Positions 48,500 through 59,556 of a stretch of DNA of 64,000 nucleotides are shown in pieces (the stretch's first letter is position 1; each line of letters starts with the position of its first letter). A program made the position numbers and the translations under genes. The stretch is from Closterium sp. Naga37s-1 (lineage: Eukaryota > Streptophyta > Zygnematophyceae > Desmidiales > Closteriaceae). Under the pieces are notes generated by a model, which saw only the letters and a list, made by a program, of their open reading frames with translations, did no database searches and was not told where the DNA came from. The stretch covers positions 341,644-405,643 of the forward strand of contig CANJKZ010000918.1 of the NCBI GenBank assembly GCA_947471745.1. Direction: 5' to 3'.

Positions 48500-51066
48500 G
48501 CGAGCCATCCGGGAAGGACACGTGGTTCTTGGACAGTTGCTGCGGACAACACATGTGTTCTTCGGGATGCTTCGTGCAGCGAGAGTATCAACTTCAACAC
48601 GAAGTAGTCATCACCGTCGCCAATAATCAAAATCTGCGCACACGACGACAAGGCGTGGCACAACTTCAATCACGAGAGACAAATGTCATTCTACAGATGT
48701 CCAAGGTTTTAATCGCAGAAGGCCTCGGCTACAACTTACTGAGCGTCAGTCAGTTGATGGCGAAGGGCATCCACCTCGAAGCAGATAGCACCACCCAGGA
48801 ATTCAAGCTGTACCACGGGAAGGGCGGCCTCTACATCGGAAAGGCGATCCTCAAAAACAACGTCTTCGTTCTTGATTTTGTCCCAGATCTCGGCACAGCA
48901 GACAGCGACGGCATCGTCACTTTCACCTCCTGGACCCACCCTCCAGACCTTGATCCAGACTTCAGTCCAGAAGGCTTCTGGTATTCACACACCATCCCTG
49001 AGGCAAAAAGAACAAGGGCGTTCGCAACAATTCAAACAACATCGGCAGCAGCAGAGACAACATCGGCAGCAGCAGAGACAACATCGGCAGGAGCAGAGAC
49101 AACATCGGCAGCAGCAGAGACAACATCGGTAGTAGCAGAACTATCAACGGTAGCAGCAGGAACGACAACACCAATCGCTGGCCCTTCAACGGCACCGCTC
49201 CTCGTCGACGACACACCACCAACACCCGCGCAACAACTACACCCAGCACCGCGAGAAGCTCATCGAAGCGCCAACTTCAGTGCCAACTTCTACTCCAACT
49301 CCGAACTGTACCGACGATCACCCGGACATCGCGCTGACGAAAGCACCTGGCACGCAAGGATGGGACACCCAAGCAACACAGTATTAAACAATACGATAAG
49401 AGCAGGAGTACTTGACAAGGACTCACTACTACTGACCGATGGAAGAGAACTTCAACGAGTACGAGGAACGTGCTTCACCTGCCCTGAAGCTGACTTACCA
49501 CATCGACCGTTCGCGTCTCACCATAACCCAAGCGCACCAGCTTACGCGCCACTCGAGAAGGTGTACAGCGACATCCTGTACAATCGCGAGCCGGGGCAGA
49601 ACGCGTACAATTACACAATCACGTTCATCGACGCCGCGACACGTTACGTTTGGCACCTGAATCTTCCAAGCAAGGATATGGCGTTCGAAGCGTTCGTCGC
49701 CTGGCTCCCCGTCGCAGAAAGGGAATCGGGCGTCAAACTAAAGAGCTTCCAGTCAGACGGGGGAGGAGAATACACCTCACGAAGGTTCAAGCAGTATCTG
49801 GCAGAGAGAGGAATCAAGCGACTCATTTCCCTTCCCTACGCCCATCAACAGCAGGGTGTAGCAGAGAGGATGAACAGGACCCTCCAGAACACCATGCGGA
49901 AACTGTTACGTGGCATGCGGCTACCCAACCACCAGTGGCCCGAAGCAATGGACCACGCCGTGATGCTGCACAACTTGCTTTCTTCGTCGTCACTCCCGAA
50001 CAACACATCACCGCATCTGCTGTGGACAGGAAAATTGGGCAGCACAAAAATGTTACGAGTCTTCTGCATGGTACAGTACCGACCTCCATCTGCACGAGCA
50101 GGACGATTCTCTCAACGCGCACAGTGGGGACTACACCTGGGCATCGAAAAACACTACACCGCATGGAAGATTTTCGACGTCGAGACAAAAGAAACAGTGG
50201 CAGCACGTGATGTCATTTTCTACGAGCGACTCACACTGCAAACGTACCTTGCCAACCTGGACGAAAATCGAGACCCCACAGGTGGCTTCCGTGGAGACCG
50301 AGCCTTCGCTTCGGCAGAAGACGAAGCTGACTGGGACGAGCAGAACGTGGAAGGAGCCTCGGAAGAAGCCGGACCCCTCCCCTACTGCTCCGTCAACGTG
50401 CCAATGGACGACGAAAACCCACGCGAGAGCGTCAACGCCGAAACCTACTACTATTTCGCTGACAACGGTTACGTTACACCTGCACAAGTAAACACCAACG
50501 AAGCAGAACGCGTAGGACCCAACTTCGCACCTGATCCGGAAGCGGGAGATGAAGCTGCTTATCCCGCGGACATGTCACTCCCCCGCTACACACCGAGTGG
50601 ACTCCAGATACTCGGGCTCGTCACCGCAGTCCACGGCACGGCCATTCCTAAGGAGCCTGCCACGGTTCAGCAGGCTCTGGGGGGGGAGCATAGGGAAAAA
50701 TGGCGCGAAGCCATGGACAAAGAACTGAAGGCATTAGAGGAGCGCAACACGTGGAAAATTGTCCCCATCGGCGTAGCACGGAACAAAACCATTCTCACCG
50801 GAAAATGGGTTTTCCGCGTGAAGACGAAGGCCGACGGCACCATTGACAGATTCAAGGCACGCTGGGTCGTGCGCGGCTTCGACCAAGAACACGGGCGAGA
50901 CTTCACCGAAACTTTCGCTCCGGTCAGCCGACACACTTCGCTCCGAATTCTTCTCGCGATCGCCGCCATGAAGAAAAAGAAGCTACGGCAAATCGATGTC
51001 GCGAACGCATTTCTCTACGCACCCGTTGACGCATAAATTTTCATGGAACTACCGCACGGTACCAAC
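48500..51066 (+). CDS. copia-5 protease, integrase and N-terminal RT part
   Basis: Protease (DTWFLDSCCGQHMCSSGC, NLLSVSQLMAKG), a Thr/Ser/Ala/Glu repeat linker (about 49030-49150), GAG-pre-integrase (TWHARMGHPSNTVLNN), integrase (TFIDAATRYVWHLNL, FQSDGGGEYTSRRFK, AHQQQGVAERMNRT) and the beginning of reverse transcriptase (KARWVVRGFDQEHGRDFTET, IDVANAFLYAPVDA). Copia-4 follows at 51071. Confidence 0.88.
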
Positions 51067-51070
51067 GGGG

Positions 51071-51199
51071 TGTCAGAACATTATAGCTCATGCATATTGT
51101 GTAGGCTATAGTGGGGTACTCCATAAGGGGTACAACCCAATTAGGGTTAGTACTTGTACCCAATTCATTCATAGTTCATTCATTCCTCATTTCTTCTCA
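51071..51199 (+). repeat. copia-4 5' LTR
   Basis: TGTCAGAACATTATAGC...TTCTTCTCA, 129 bp; copy of 58267-58395 with one difference. Confidence 0.93.
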
Positions 51200-51349
51200 T
51201 GGTATCAAGCAGGTTCCCTAGTGGGAACGATTCCTAGGGCCCACCACCACGGAAATTTTTTTTTTCCTGCCCGGAGCGCGTTTTGCGCCGGCCCGAGTCG
51301 CGCCGCCCTCCCGGCCCGTCGCGCCCGTCGCGCCCGTCGCGCCCGTCGC

Positions 51350-51765
51350 GCCCATCGCCACCTACCTCCGCGGCCCCGCCACCTACCTGTGCGGCCCCGC
51401 CACCTACCTTCGCGGCCCCGCCACCTCACTGTGCGGCCCCGCCACCTACCTCCGCGGCCCCGCCACCTACCTGTGCGGCCCCGCCACCTACCTTCGCGGC
51501 CCCGCCACCTCACTGTGCGGCCCCGCCACCTACCTTCGCGGCCCCGCCACCTACCTCCTCGGCCCCGCCACCTCACTGTGCGGCCCCGCCACCTACCTTC
51601 GCGGCCCCGCCACCTCACTGTGCGGCCCCGCCACCTACCTCCGCGGCCCCGCCACCTACCTGTGCGGCCCCGCCACCTACCTTCGCGGCCCCGCCACCTC
51701 CCTGTGCGGCCCCGCCACCTACCTCCGCGGCCCCGCCACTTACCTTTGCGGCCCCGCCGCCTCCT
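51350..51765. repeat. 21-bp GC-rich minisatellite in the copia-4 leader
   Basis: About 20 copies of CGGCCCCGCCACCTACCT plus three variable bases, then a 12-bp-type GCCGAGCCGCCCAGCA repeat to about 52010. Located between the primer-binding site and the polyprotein start, as in copia-3 but with a different unit. Confidence 0.93.
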
Positions 51766-52084
51766 CCCAGCGGCCCCGGACGCCGCCCTCTCAGCGGCCC
51801 CGCCGAGCCGCCCAGCAGCCAAGCCGCCCAGCAGCCGAGCCGCCCAGCAGCCGAGCCGCCCAGCAGCCGAGCCGCCGAGCCGCCCAGCCGCCGAGCCGCC
51901 CTGTCCGCAGCCGAGCCGCCCAGCAACCGAGCCGCCCCGCCGCCGAGCCGCCCAGCCGCCGAGCCGCCGAGCCGCCGAGCCGCCCTGCAGCCGAGCCGCC
52001 CGAACCGCCCTGTCCGGTAAGAGCAGCGCCTCTCTCACAGCACTGCCCTCGCCCTACTGTTTGCACTGCTAGTCTACTGCTGTC

Positions 52085-55000
52085 ATGGCTACCCCTAGTG
52101 TCCTCGCCTTTGACGCTGAGGGTCGGGCCATTGACTTTGACGTCTGGGTAGATGACCTGCAGCTTTTCTTACAGTGCGACAGAGCAGACGGCCTCTCCCT
52201 CTTTGACCTCACTTCTGGTGCCTCTCCTGCCCCCGCTGCTGATGCTGACGCCACTGTTCGCTCACAGTGGGCCACGCGCGATGCTGCTGCACGTCTTGCT
52301 GTGCGTCGCCACCTACCTACCTCTGAGCGTGCGCACTTTAGTCAGTACAAGAGTGCTCAGACCTTGTACGACGCTGTAGTTGCACGCTACTCCTCCCCTG
52401 CCACTGCTGCACTGAGCCGCCTCATGCTACCGTACCTCTTCCCTGACCTTGCTGCCTTTCCCACAGTCGCTGACCTCATTACGCACCTCCGCACTAGTGA
52501 CACTCGCTACCGCGCTGCGCTTCCTGCTGAGTTCTGCGCCAAGAACCCCCCCCCCATGTACATCACCCTCTACTACATAGTCACCCGTCTCCCTGACTCC
52601 CTTCGCGTAGTCAGGGACCACTTCCTCTCGGTTTGTCCCACCACTCTCACCGTTGACCTCCTCGAGAAGGCCCTCCTAGCAGCAGAAAAGAGCATAGTCG
52701 CTGTAGGAGCCTCTCGTGGTGACCCTCGCACCCCCATCTTTGAGGGGTGTTCCCCCTCCCCTCTTTTGCCCTCTGTTGCCTCTGCTGCTGCGGCCGACCT
52801 CGTTGGTTTGGAGTCGGTTGGGGCAGCGTCTACCCCTAGCGGGAGACGCCGCCCTGGCAAGGGCAAGGGGGGCAGGGGCGCTGGAGGAGCTAGCGGGGGC
52901 GGTGGAGGCGGCGGTGGAGGCGGTGGAGGAGGTGGGGGTGGCGGTGGGGGTGGTGGCGGGGGTGGAGGTGTAGGTGGCGGCAGTGGAGGCGCAGGAGGCA
53001 GCGGCGGTGGCGGAAGGAGCGGAGGTGGCGGCGGTGGAGGAGGAGGCGGCGGAGGAGGTGGAGCTGGTCGGGGTGGCGCTGCGCAGAGGGTCAGCTCCGG
53101 TGGTGGTCAGCGCCAGCAGCACCAGCAGCAGCAGCAGCAGCAGCGCACTCGTGACGTCCCCTCCCCTCAGCAGCTCCGTGAGTGGTACACTGCACGCCAG
53201 AGGGGTGGGGGTACTGGTCCGTGCACCTACGTCCTGCGCTCCGGCGACCGCGCGGGTGAGCAGTGCGGGGGTGCGCACTCCACCCAGCGCTGCTTTGGCC
53301 GCCTGACAGACGCTTGGCGTCACCAGTTCCCTGAGGCCACTGAGATCCCCCGCTGGGGTGAGCTGTCTAGGGCGGGTGTAGCTGTCTTTGACCTTGACTT
53401 TGATGCTATTCTTGCTGCCGTGTATACTGTGACTGTTAGTGATGAGGGTGACTGTTACCGGTGTTTTCCGCCCGACCCGGGCATTGAGACTGCTGCTCTA
53501 GGTACTGGTGAGGCTGCTGCTCTAGGTGCTAGCGAGGCTGCTGCTCTAGGTGCGTCTGCTCCCTCAGGTGCTGGTGAGTCTGCTCTCTCAGGTTCTGCGT
53601 CGGCTTCGGCCTCCCACACCTTCACCCTTGACTCGGGGGCTTCTCGCTCCTTCTTTCGAGACCGCACCACACTCACGCCGCTTGGCCGGCCAGTTGCGGT
53701 CTCTCTGGCAGACCCCTCTGGAGGTCCTGTCCTTGCTCACTTCTCCACTGTCCTCCCGTGTCCGGCGGCCCCCTCTGGCACCCTGTCTGGTCTCTACCTC
53801 CCCTCGTTCTCTACAAACTTGGTGAGTGGTGCTGACCTACAGGATGCGGGGGTTCACCAGTTCACTCCTGCGAGTCAGCGGGTGACCCACTGCACGGACG
53901 CTCGGACAGGCCGCCACCTGGCCACGTTTACACGTCGGCCAGGGTCGAGCCTGTACACACTGACCACTGCGTCTCCTCCAGTCCCTGCGTCTGGTCAGGT
54001 AGCTGCGTCGGGTCAGGTGTTTGCTGCAGCGTCCAGGTCTGGTCCTGAGTCTGCCCCCTGCTCGTGTCGCCTCCTGTCTCACGAGACTCTCCTCTGGCAC
54101 CACCGCCTTGGTCACCCCTCCCTGCTTCGTCTCCGGAGCATGGCCTCCCGTGTCCTTGTCTCTGGTCTTCCCCGGTCCCTCCCTCCCCTTCCTCCGGGGC
54201 CTGGCCCTACCTGCGTCCCCTGTGTCGAGGGACGGCAGCGGGCTACCCCTCACTCCTCCCAGTTTCCTCCGACAGAGGCCCCGCTGCAGACGCTTCACAT
54301 GGACGTGTGGGGCCCGGCCCGCGTCCGTGGACAGGGTCACGAGCGCTACTTCCTGCTGGTGGTTGACGACTACTCGCGTTACACCACAGTCTTCCCCTTG
54401 CGCAGCAAGGGTGATGTAACTGAGGTGTTGATCGACTGGATCCGCGCAGCTCGTCTCCAGCTCAGGCGGAGCTTCGGCTCGGACTTTCCTGTTCTGCGTC
54501 TGCACTCTGACAGAGGCGGAGAGTTCTCCTCTGGCCTTCTGCGAGCCTACTGTCGTGCACGAGGCATCCACCAGACCTTCACGCTTCCGGACTCTCCACA
54601 GCAAAATGGGATTGCTGAGCGCCGCATTGGCATGGTCATGGACGTCGCCCGTACGTCCATGATGCATGCGGCTGCCCCCCATTTTCTGTGGCCGTTTGCG
54701 GTTCGGTACGCGGCGCATCAGATCAACCTTCAGCCCAGGGTCTCCATGCCGGAGACCTCCCCAGCTTTGCTGTGGACGGGGAAGGTTGGCGATGCGTCTG
54801 CGTTCCGTGTCTGGGGATCTCGGGCGTTTGTCCGCGACTTGTCTGCGGACAAGCTGTCCCCTCGTGCTGCTCCTTGCGTCTTCCTGGGTTTCCCCCCTGA
54901 CGCCCCAGGGTGGCAGTTCTACCACCCCACCTCTCGCCGTGTTCTGTCCTCCCAGGACGTCACGTTCGACGAGTCGGTCCCCTACTACCGCCTCTTCCCC

Positions 55001-58000
55001 TACCGCACTCCGTCCCTCCCCCCGCCACCGCTCTTCCTTGTACCAGGTCCCCCCCCGGTAGACCCCCTCCCCCCTCAGGGTCCTGCCCCTTCAGGTGTGT
55101 CCCAGGTAGACGCTGTTGAGCCTGTCGAGGTCGCTGGTGACTATGGTGCTGCTGAGGGTGCTGAGCCTGGGGGTGCTGACTCTGGGGGTGCTGAGCGTGT
55201 GGGTGCTACGCCTGGGGGTGCTGAGTCTGGGGGTGCTGAGTCTGGGGGTACTACGACTGGGGGTGCTGAGCCTTGGGGTACTACGCCTGGAGGTGCTGAG
55301 CCTGGGGGTGCTGCGTCTGGGGGTGCTGAGCCTGGGGGTGCTGAGCCTGGGGGTACTACGCCTGGAGGTGCTGAGCCTGGGGGTGCTACGCCTGGTGGTG
55401 CTGTGCCTGGCGGTTCTCCGGGTGCTCCTTCTCGCCGGGAGCCACTCTCTCCCCAGGAGCTGCGTGAGTGGTTTGCCCGGCGCTGGAGGCGAGCTGCTGG
55501 AGCTGGAGGTGCTGCGGGTACTGGAGGTTCTGTTGCTGCTGAGGGAGCTGGTGCCACGGGTCCCGGAGGTGCTCGTACTGGGAGTACTGGAGCTGCTGGA
55601 CCTGCGGGTACTTCTGGAGCTGGAGTTGCTGCGGGTGTTGGCGCGGAGGCTATTGCTGTCGGTCCTGGAGGCGGTCCTGCTGGGGGTACTACTGGTGCTG
55701 CTGGGGGTTCTGGAGCTGGAGCTGCTACTGGCGCTGGTGCTGCCACTGGGGGTGCTGGTGCTGTCCCTCCTGTGTCTGGAGTCGCCGCGCGGCCTCGGCC
55801 GTACTTCGTTCCGCTCCTTCAGCAGGTTCTTGGTCTCCCGCCTTCTACTGGTCCTCCTCCTCCCTTAGAGTGTCCACAGCCTGTCCCGTCGCAGTTACAG
55901 TTACAGCTGGCCTCCCCACTGCCTGCTCCGTCTCCCTACACTGGTCCTACTGGAGGTCTTGCTGAGCGTCGTGAGCCTGCGTCTCGCCCTGCGTCGCCTG
56001 TCCGTGCTGCTCGCACTAGTGGTCGCGGTTCGCGTCAGCGTCCTCCTCCTGTCCCTGGCACGCACCGGATGTCTCTGCGTCCGTCCACTGCTCCTCTGCG
56101 TGCCCCTTTGCCTTCTCCTCCTGAGTCTTCTCTTCCTGCTCTTGCCGACCCGGAGTCGGACTCTCTTCGCGCTGCCAGTCCTACTGTCACGCGTCTCCTT
56201 GCTACTGTTGTCACTGACCCTTCCTTTGAGTCCACTGCTGCGTCTGCTCTAGTTGCTGAGCTCGTCGACTTTGCTGCTCGCTGTCGCCTAGACTACGTCG
56301 CCAGTCTTGTTGCTGAGTCTGAGTCTGTCTGTCCTCCGTCCGTCGGGGGTGAGTGTGCCCTTGGCACGGACGTCCTTGAGGACAGGCAGGAGGAGTTCCA
56401 GTGCTTGGCCGCTGCTTCACCTCATCTCGTGTCCGTACTGCTTACCCCTGAGGGAGACCCGGATGCACTTGACATCCCGACTCCGCGCTCTTATGCGGAG
56501 GCGATAGAGGGTCCCTACTCCTCTCAGTGGCAGGCAGCTATGGACGCAGAGATGGCTTCCTGGAAGTCCACAGGCACCTACGTTGACGCTGTTCCCCCTC
56601 CTGGGGCGAACATCGTCAGTGGCATGTGGATTTTCAGGGTGAAGCGACCGCCGGGTTCTCCGCCTGTCTTCAAAGCGCGTTACGTGGCTCGTGGCTTCAG
56701 TCAGCGGCAGGGAGTTGACTACTTTCAGACCTTCTCTCCCACCCCGAAGATGACCACTCTTCGGGTACTGCTGCACGTAGCTGCTCACCGTGACTACGAG
56801 CTACACTCTCTTGACTTCAGCACTGCTTTCTTGCAGGGCAGCCTGCACGAGGAGATCTGGCTGCGTCGCCCACCTGGCTTCACTGGGTCTTTTCCTCCTG
56901 GCACCCAGTGGAGCCTACGGCGGCCAGTCTACGGTCTCCGCCAGGCACCGCGTGAGTGGCACGACACACTGAGGACTACACTTGCGGCTCTTGGGTTTGC
57001 TCCCTCTACTGCCGACCCGTCGCTGTTTCTGCGCACCGACACTTCTTTGCCGCCGTTCTACATCCTCGTGTACGTCGACGACTTGGTCTTTGCCACAGCT
57101 GACACTGCAGGACTAGCCCACGTGAAGTCCGAGCTGCAGAAGAGACACACGTGCACTGACCTGGGTGAACTGCGTAGCTACCTTGGCTTGCAGATCACTC
57201 GGGACAGAGCACGCCGCACCATTACCCTGACTCAGTCACACATGGTGCAGCAGGTCCTTCAGCGCTTCGGCTTCACGTACTCCTCGCCTCAGGCCACTCC
57301 TCTGCCTACTCGCCACTCGCTCTCAGCTCTGCCTTCGGATGAGTCCGTAGAGTCGAGTGGCCCGTACCCAGAGCTTGTTGGCTGCCTCATGTACCTGATG
57401 ACCTGCACACGACCTGACCTTGCATACCCTCTTAGCATTCTTGCACGCTATGTTGCTCCTGGGAGACACAGACCGGAGCACATGGCTGCAGCGAAGAGGG
57501 TGTTGCGCTACTTGTGCAGTACGTCGGGCATGGGGCTTGTGCTTGGAGGGCAGAGTCCAGTGGTCCTTACTGGGCACGCAGACGCTTCTTGGGCTGACGA
57601 CCAGGCTACGCAGCGGTCGTCACAGGGTTACACCTTCAGCCTTGGTTCCGGCTCTGTTTCGTGGCGGGCTACTCGCTCGTCTTCTGTTCTCGGCTCCAGT
57701 TGTGAGGCTGAGATCTACGCAGGAGCCATGGCTGCACAGGAGCTTCGCTGGCTCACCTACCTGCTGACTGACCTCGGAGAGTTGCCTCGTTCTCCTCCAG
57801 TGCTGTACGTAGACAACAAGGCCATGCTGGCCTTGTGTCGGGAGCAGCGACTGGAGCACAGAACGAAGCACATTGCTCTCCGCTACTTTCTTGCTCGTGA
57901 GCTGCAGCAGCGTGGTCAGCTGCGTCTTGCGTACGTGGCCTCTGAGGCCAACACTGCTGATATCTTCACCAAGGCACTTGCGCCTTGTGACCATCAGCGC

Positions 58001-58054
58001 TTCTGTACTCAGCTGGGCCTTGTGCCTACCTTGCCTCACTTGCTCACCTCTTGA
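52085..58054 (+). CDS. copia-4 gag-pol polyprotein
   Basis: 1989 residues in one frame from MATPSVLAFDAEGRAIDFDV. Order: gag helical domain (1 to about 255), Gly-rich hinge (about 260-335), Gln run, Cys/His cluster C-x13-C-x3-H-x4-C (about 378-401), protease (TFTLDSGASRSFFRDRT, about 512), GAG-pre-integrase (LWHHRLGHPSLLRLR), integrase (HMDVWGPARVRGQGHERYF; LHSDRGGEFSSG about 808; SPQQNGIAERRIG about 845), a Gly/Ala/Glu/Pro repeat linker (about 1020-1240), reverse transcriptase (FKARYVARGFSQRQGVDYFQ, ILVYVDDLVFAT about 1660) and RNase H (SCEAEIYAGAMAAQELRWL) ending at NTADIFTKALAPCDHQRF. Copia order throughout. Confidence 0.95.
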   Translation: MATPSVLAFDAEGRAIDFDVWVDDLQLFLQCDRADGLSLFDLTSGASPAPAADADATVRSQWATRDAAARLAVRRHLPTSERAHFSQYKSAQTLYDAVVARYSSPATAALSRLMLPYLFPDLAAFPTVADLITHLRTSDTRYRAALPAEFCAKNPPPMYITLYYIVTRLPDSLRVVRDHFLSVCPTTLTVDLLEKALLAAEKSIVAVGASRGDPRTPIFEGCSPSPLLPSVASAAAADLVGLESVGAASTPSGRRRPGKGKGGRGAGGASGGGGGGGGGGGGGGGGGGGGGGGGGVGGGSGGAGGSGGGGRSGGGGGGGGGGGGGGAGRGGAAQRVSSGGGQRQQHQQQQQQQRTRDVPSPQQLREWYTARQRGGGTGPCTYVLRSGDRAGEQCGGAHSTQRCFGRLTDAWRHQFPEATEIPRWGELSRAGVAVFDLDFDAILAAVYTVTVSDEGDCYRCFPPDPGIETAALGTGEAAALGASEAAALGASAPSGAGESALSGSASASASHTFTLDSGASRSFFRDRTTLTPLGRPVAVSLADPSGGPVLAHFSTVLPCPAAPSGTLSGLYLPSFSTNLVSGADLQDAGVHQFTPASQRVTHCTDARTGRHLATFTRRPGSSLYTLTTASPPVPASGQVAASGQVFAAASRSGPESAPCSCRLLSHETLLWHHRLGHPSLLRLRSMASRVLVSGLPRSLPPLPPGPGPTCVPCVEGRQRATPHSSQFPPTEAPLQTLHMDVWGPARVRGQGHERYFLLVVDDYSRYTTVFPLRSKGDVTEVLIDWIRAARLQLRRSFGSDFPVLRLHSDRGGEFSSGLLRAYCRARGIHQTFTLPDSPQQNGIAERRIGMVMDVARTSMMHAAAPHFLWPFAVRYAAHQINLQPRVSMPETSPALLWTGKVGDASAFRVWGSRAFVRDLSADKLSPRAAPCVFLGFPPDAPGWQFYHPTSRRVLSSQDVTFDESVPYYRLFPYRTPSLPPPPLFLVPGPPPVDPLPPQGPAPSGVSQVDAVEPVEVAGDYGAAEGAEPGGADSGGAERVGATPGGAESGGAESGGTTTGGAEPWGTTPGGAEPGGAASGGAEPGGAEPGGTTPGGAEPGGATPGGAVPGGSPGAPSRREPLSPQELREWFARRWRRAAGAGGAAGTGGSVAAEGAGATGPGGARTGSTGAAGPAGTSGAGVAAGVGAEAIAVGPGGGPAGGTTGAAGGSGAGAATGAGAATGGAGAVPPVSGVAARPRPYFVPLLQQVLGLPPSTGPPPPLECPQPVPSQLQLQLASPLPAPSPYTGPTGGLAERREPASRPASPVRAARTSGRGSRQRPPPVPGTHRMSLRPSTAPLRAPLPSPPESSLPALADPESDSLRAASPTVTRLLATVVTDPSFESTAASALVAELVDFAARCRLDYVASLVAESESVCPPSVGGECALGTDVLEDRQEEFQCLAAASPHLVSVLLTPEGDPDALDIPTPRSYAEAIEGPYSSQWQAAMDAEMASWKSTGTYVDAVPPPGANIVSGMWIFRVKRPPGSPPVFKARYVARGFSQRQGVDYFQTFSPTPKMTTLRVLLHVAAHRDYELHSLDFSTAFLQGSLHEEIWLRRPPGFTGSFPPGTQWSLRRPVYGLRQAPREWHDTLRTTLAALGFAPSTADPSLFLRTDTSLPPFYILVYVDDLVFATADTAGLAHVKSELQKRHTCTDLGELRSYLGLQITRDRARRTITLTQSHMVQQVLQRFGFTYSSPQATPLPTRHSLSALPSDESVESSGPYPELVGCLMYLMTCTRPDLAYPLSILARYVAPGRHRPEHMAAAKRVLRYLCSTSGMGLVLGGQSPVVLTGHADASWADDQATQRSSQGYTFSLGSGSVSWRATRSSSVLGSSCEAEIYAGAMAAQELRWLTYLLTDLGELPRSPPVLYVDNKAMLALCREQRLEHRTKHIALRYFLARELQQRGQLRLAYVASEANTADIFTKALAPCDHQRFCTQLGLVPTLPHLLTS

Positions 58055-58266
58055 CCTTGCTTGTACTGTTACATATATATATACCTGCTCTTGCTTGTCT
58101 AGCCTTTTATATATATGTGTACTCCTGCTTGTGAACTGGCCTTGTGGCCTTGAACTTGTGCTCGGAATGTGTGGTGACTTTGTGATCCACCCTGAGCTTG
58201 CTTTGCTTTGCTTTGCTTGACTGGTCTTGTGACCCCTTGTTCTCCCCCACTTTGCCTATGGGGGTG

Positions 58267-58395
58267 TGTCAGAACATTATAGCTCATGCATATTGTGTAG
58301 GCTATAGTGGGGTGCTCCATAAGGGGTACAACCCAATTAGGGTTAGTACTTGTACCCAATTCATTCATAGTTCATTCATTCCTCATTTCTTCTCA
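58267..58395 (+). repeat. copia-4 3' LTR
   Basis: 129 bp, followed by the CGGGG duplication. Confidence 0.93.
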
Positions 58396-58400
58396 CGGGG

Positions 58401-59556
58401 AGCCGAACCAAGTCTGTCAGCTGCTGAAATCGCTCTACGGGATCAAGCAAGCTCCGCGGCTATGGCAGCAGTACCTGCACGCCCGCCTCATTCGCATCGG
58501 CTTCAAGCAATTACCTCACGATCAGGGGATGTACCGACTCACGAAAGGCGCAGATTACATCCTACTAATCGTCTACGTAGACGATCTCCTCTACATCGGC
58601 TCAACCGACAGCGTCACCACCTGGTTCGAAGGGGAGCTGCAGCAGGATCTAACACTGACAGTCTCATCTACCGTTACACAGTACCTCGGGCTCAACATCC
58701 GGGAAGAGGAAGACGCCATCTACCTCAGCGCCGCGAAATACACCGACACCATCGCCAAGCGTTTCGCACTCACACCAACAATAATCTCTACACCGTACCG
58801 CTACACGTCAGGAAACAACAAGGAAGGCTCCGCTCTACTCAAGCCCGCCGGCATACGCGACTACCAGAGAAAGCTGGGCTGCCTTCTCTTCGCAGCTGTC
58901 ACCTGCCGCCCAGACCTATCGTACTCTGCAAGCCAACTCGCCACCTACCTCAAGAGGCCCGAAGCGGAACATCTAGCAGAACTCGACCGCGCCCTTCATT
59001 ACCTTATTAGCACCCCGACGATCGGTCTAACTTACTACAAGAACGCAACCACGCCGCCTAAGTTAATCGGCTACGTCGACGCCGATCACGCTGGCGATTC
59101 CGACAACAGGCGTTCTCGCACTGGCTACATCTACCGCCTCGAACCTATCGGACCTATCTCTTGGCAGTCGAGCAAGCAGGAATTAATAGCTCTCTCGTCA
59201 GCTGAAGCAGAATATATTGCACTCTGTTCAGCCACCAAGGAAGGACTTTACCTTCGCGAACTGCTGGAAGAAGCGAAGCTGGCTCAGTTACCCAGCTTCA
59301 CTCTGTTCTGCGACAACCAGTCGGCAATTCGCATCGCCAACAAGAACGGCTTCGCGAACAGGACGAAACACATCGCCCTGCGATATTTCTTCGTGAAGGA
59401 CGAGATCGAGAAAGGAAGGCTCGAGCTGTCATACTGTCCCACGTCCGAGATGGCAGCTGACTACCTGACCAAGAAGCTCGGAAAGCAGAAGTTCGAATAC
59501 TGCATGCTGCTAACTGGACAGAGCCACGTCAGCGACACTCCAGAAGCGAAGGGGAG
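58401..59556 (+). CDS. copia-5 C-terminal RT and RNase H part
   Basis: Continues the copia-5 pol region after the copia-4 insertion: VCQLLKSLYGIKQAPRLWQQ, ILLIVYVDDLLYIG, GCLLFAAVTCRPDLSYSASQ, YVDADHAGDSDNRRSRTGYI, LSSAEAEYIALCSATKEGL, FCDNQSAIRIANKNGF, EMAADYLTKKLGKQKF. Ends at a GAAGCGAAGGGGAG polypurine tract before the 3' LTR. Confidence 0.9.

Larger units (their letters stand above)
51071..58395 (+). mobile_element. copia-4: short-LTR Ty1/copia element, looks whole, inserted in copia-5
   Basis: 7.3 kb with 129-bp LTRs that differ at one position, and a perfect 5-bp duplication CGGGG (51066-51070 and 58396-58400). Primer-binding-like TGGTATCAAGCAGG after the 5' LTR. GC-rich repeat leader, then one uninterrupted polyprotein frame. 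The near-identical LTRs and open frame make it the youngest LTR element in the window. Sister to copia-3 in LTR, leader layout and protein. Confidence 0.95.
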
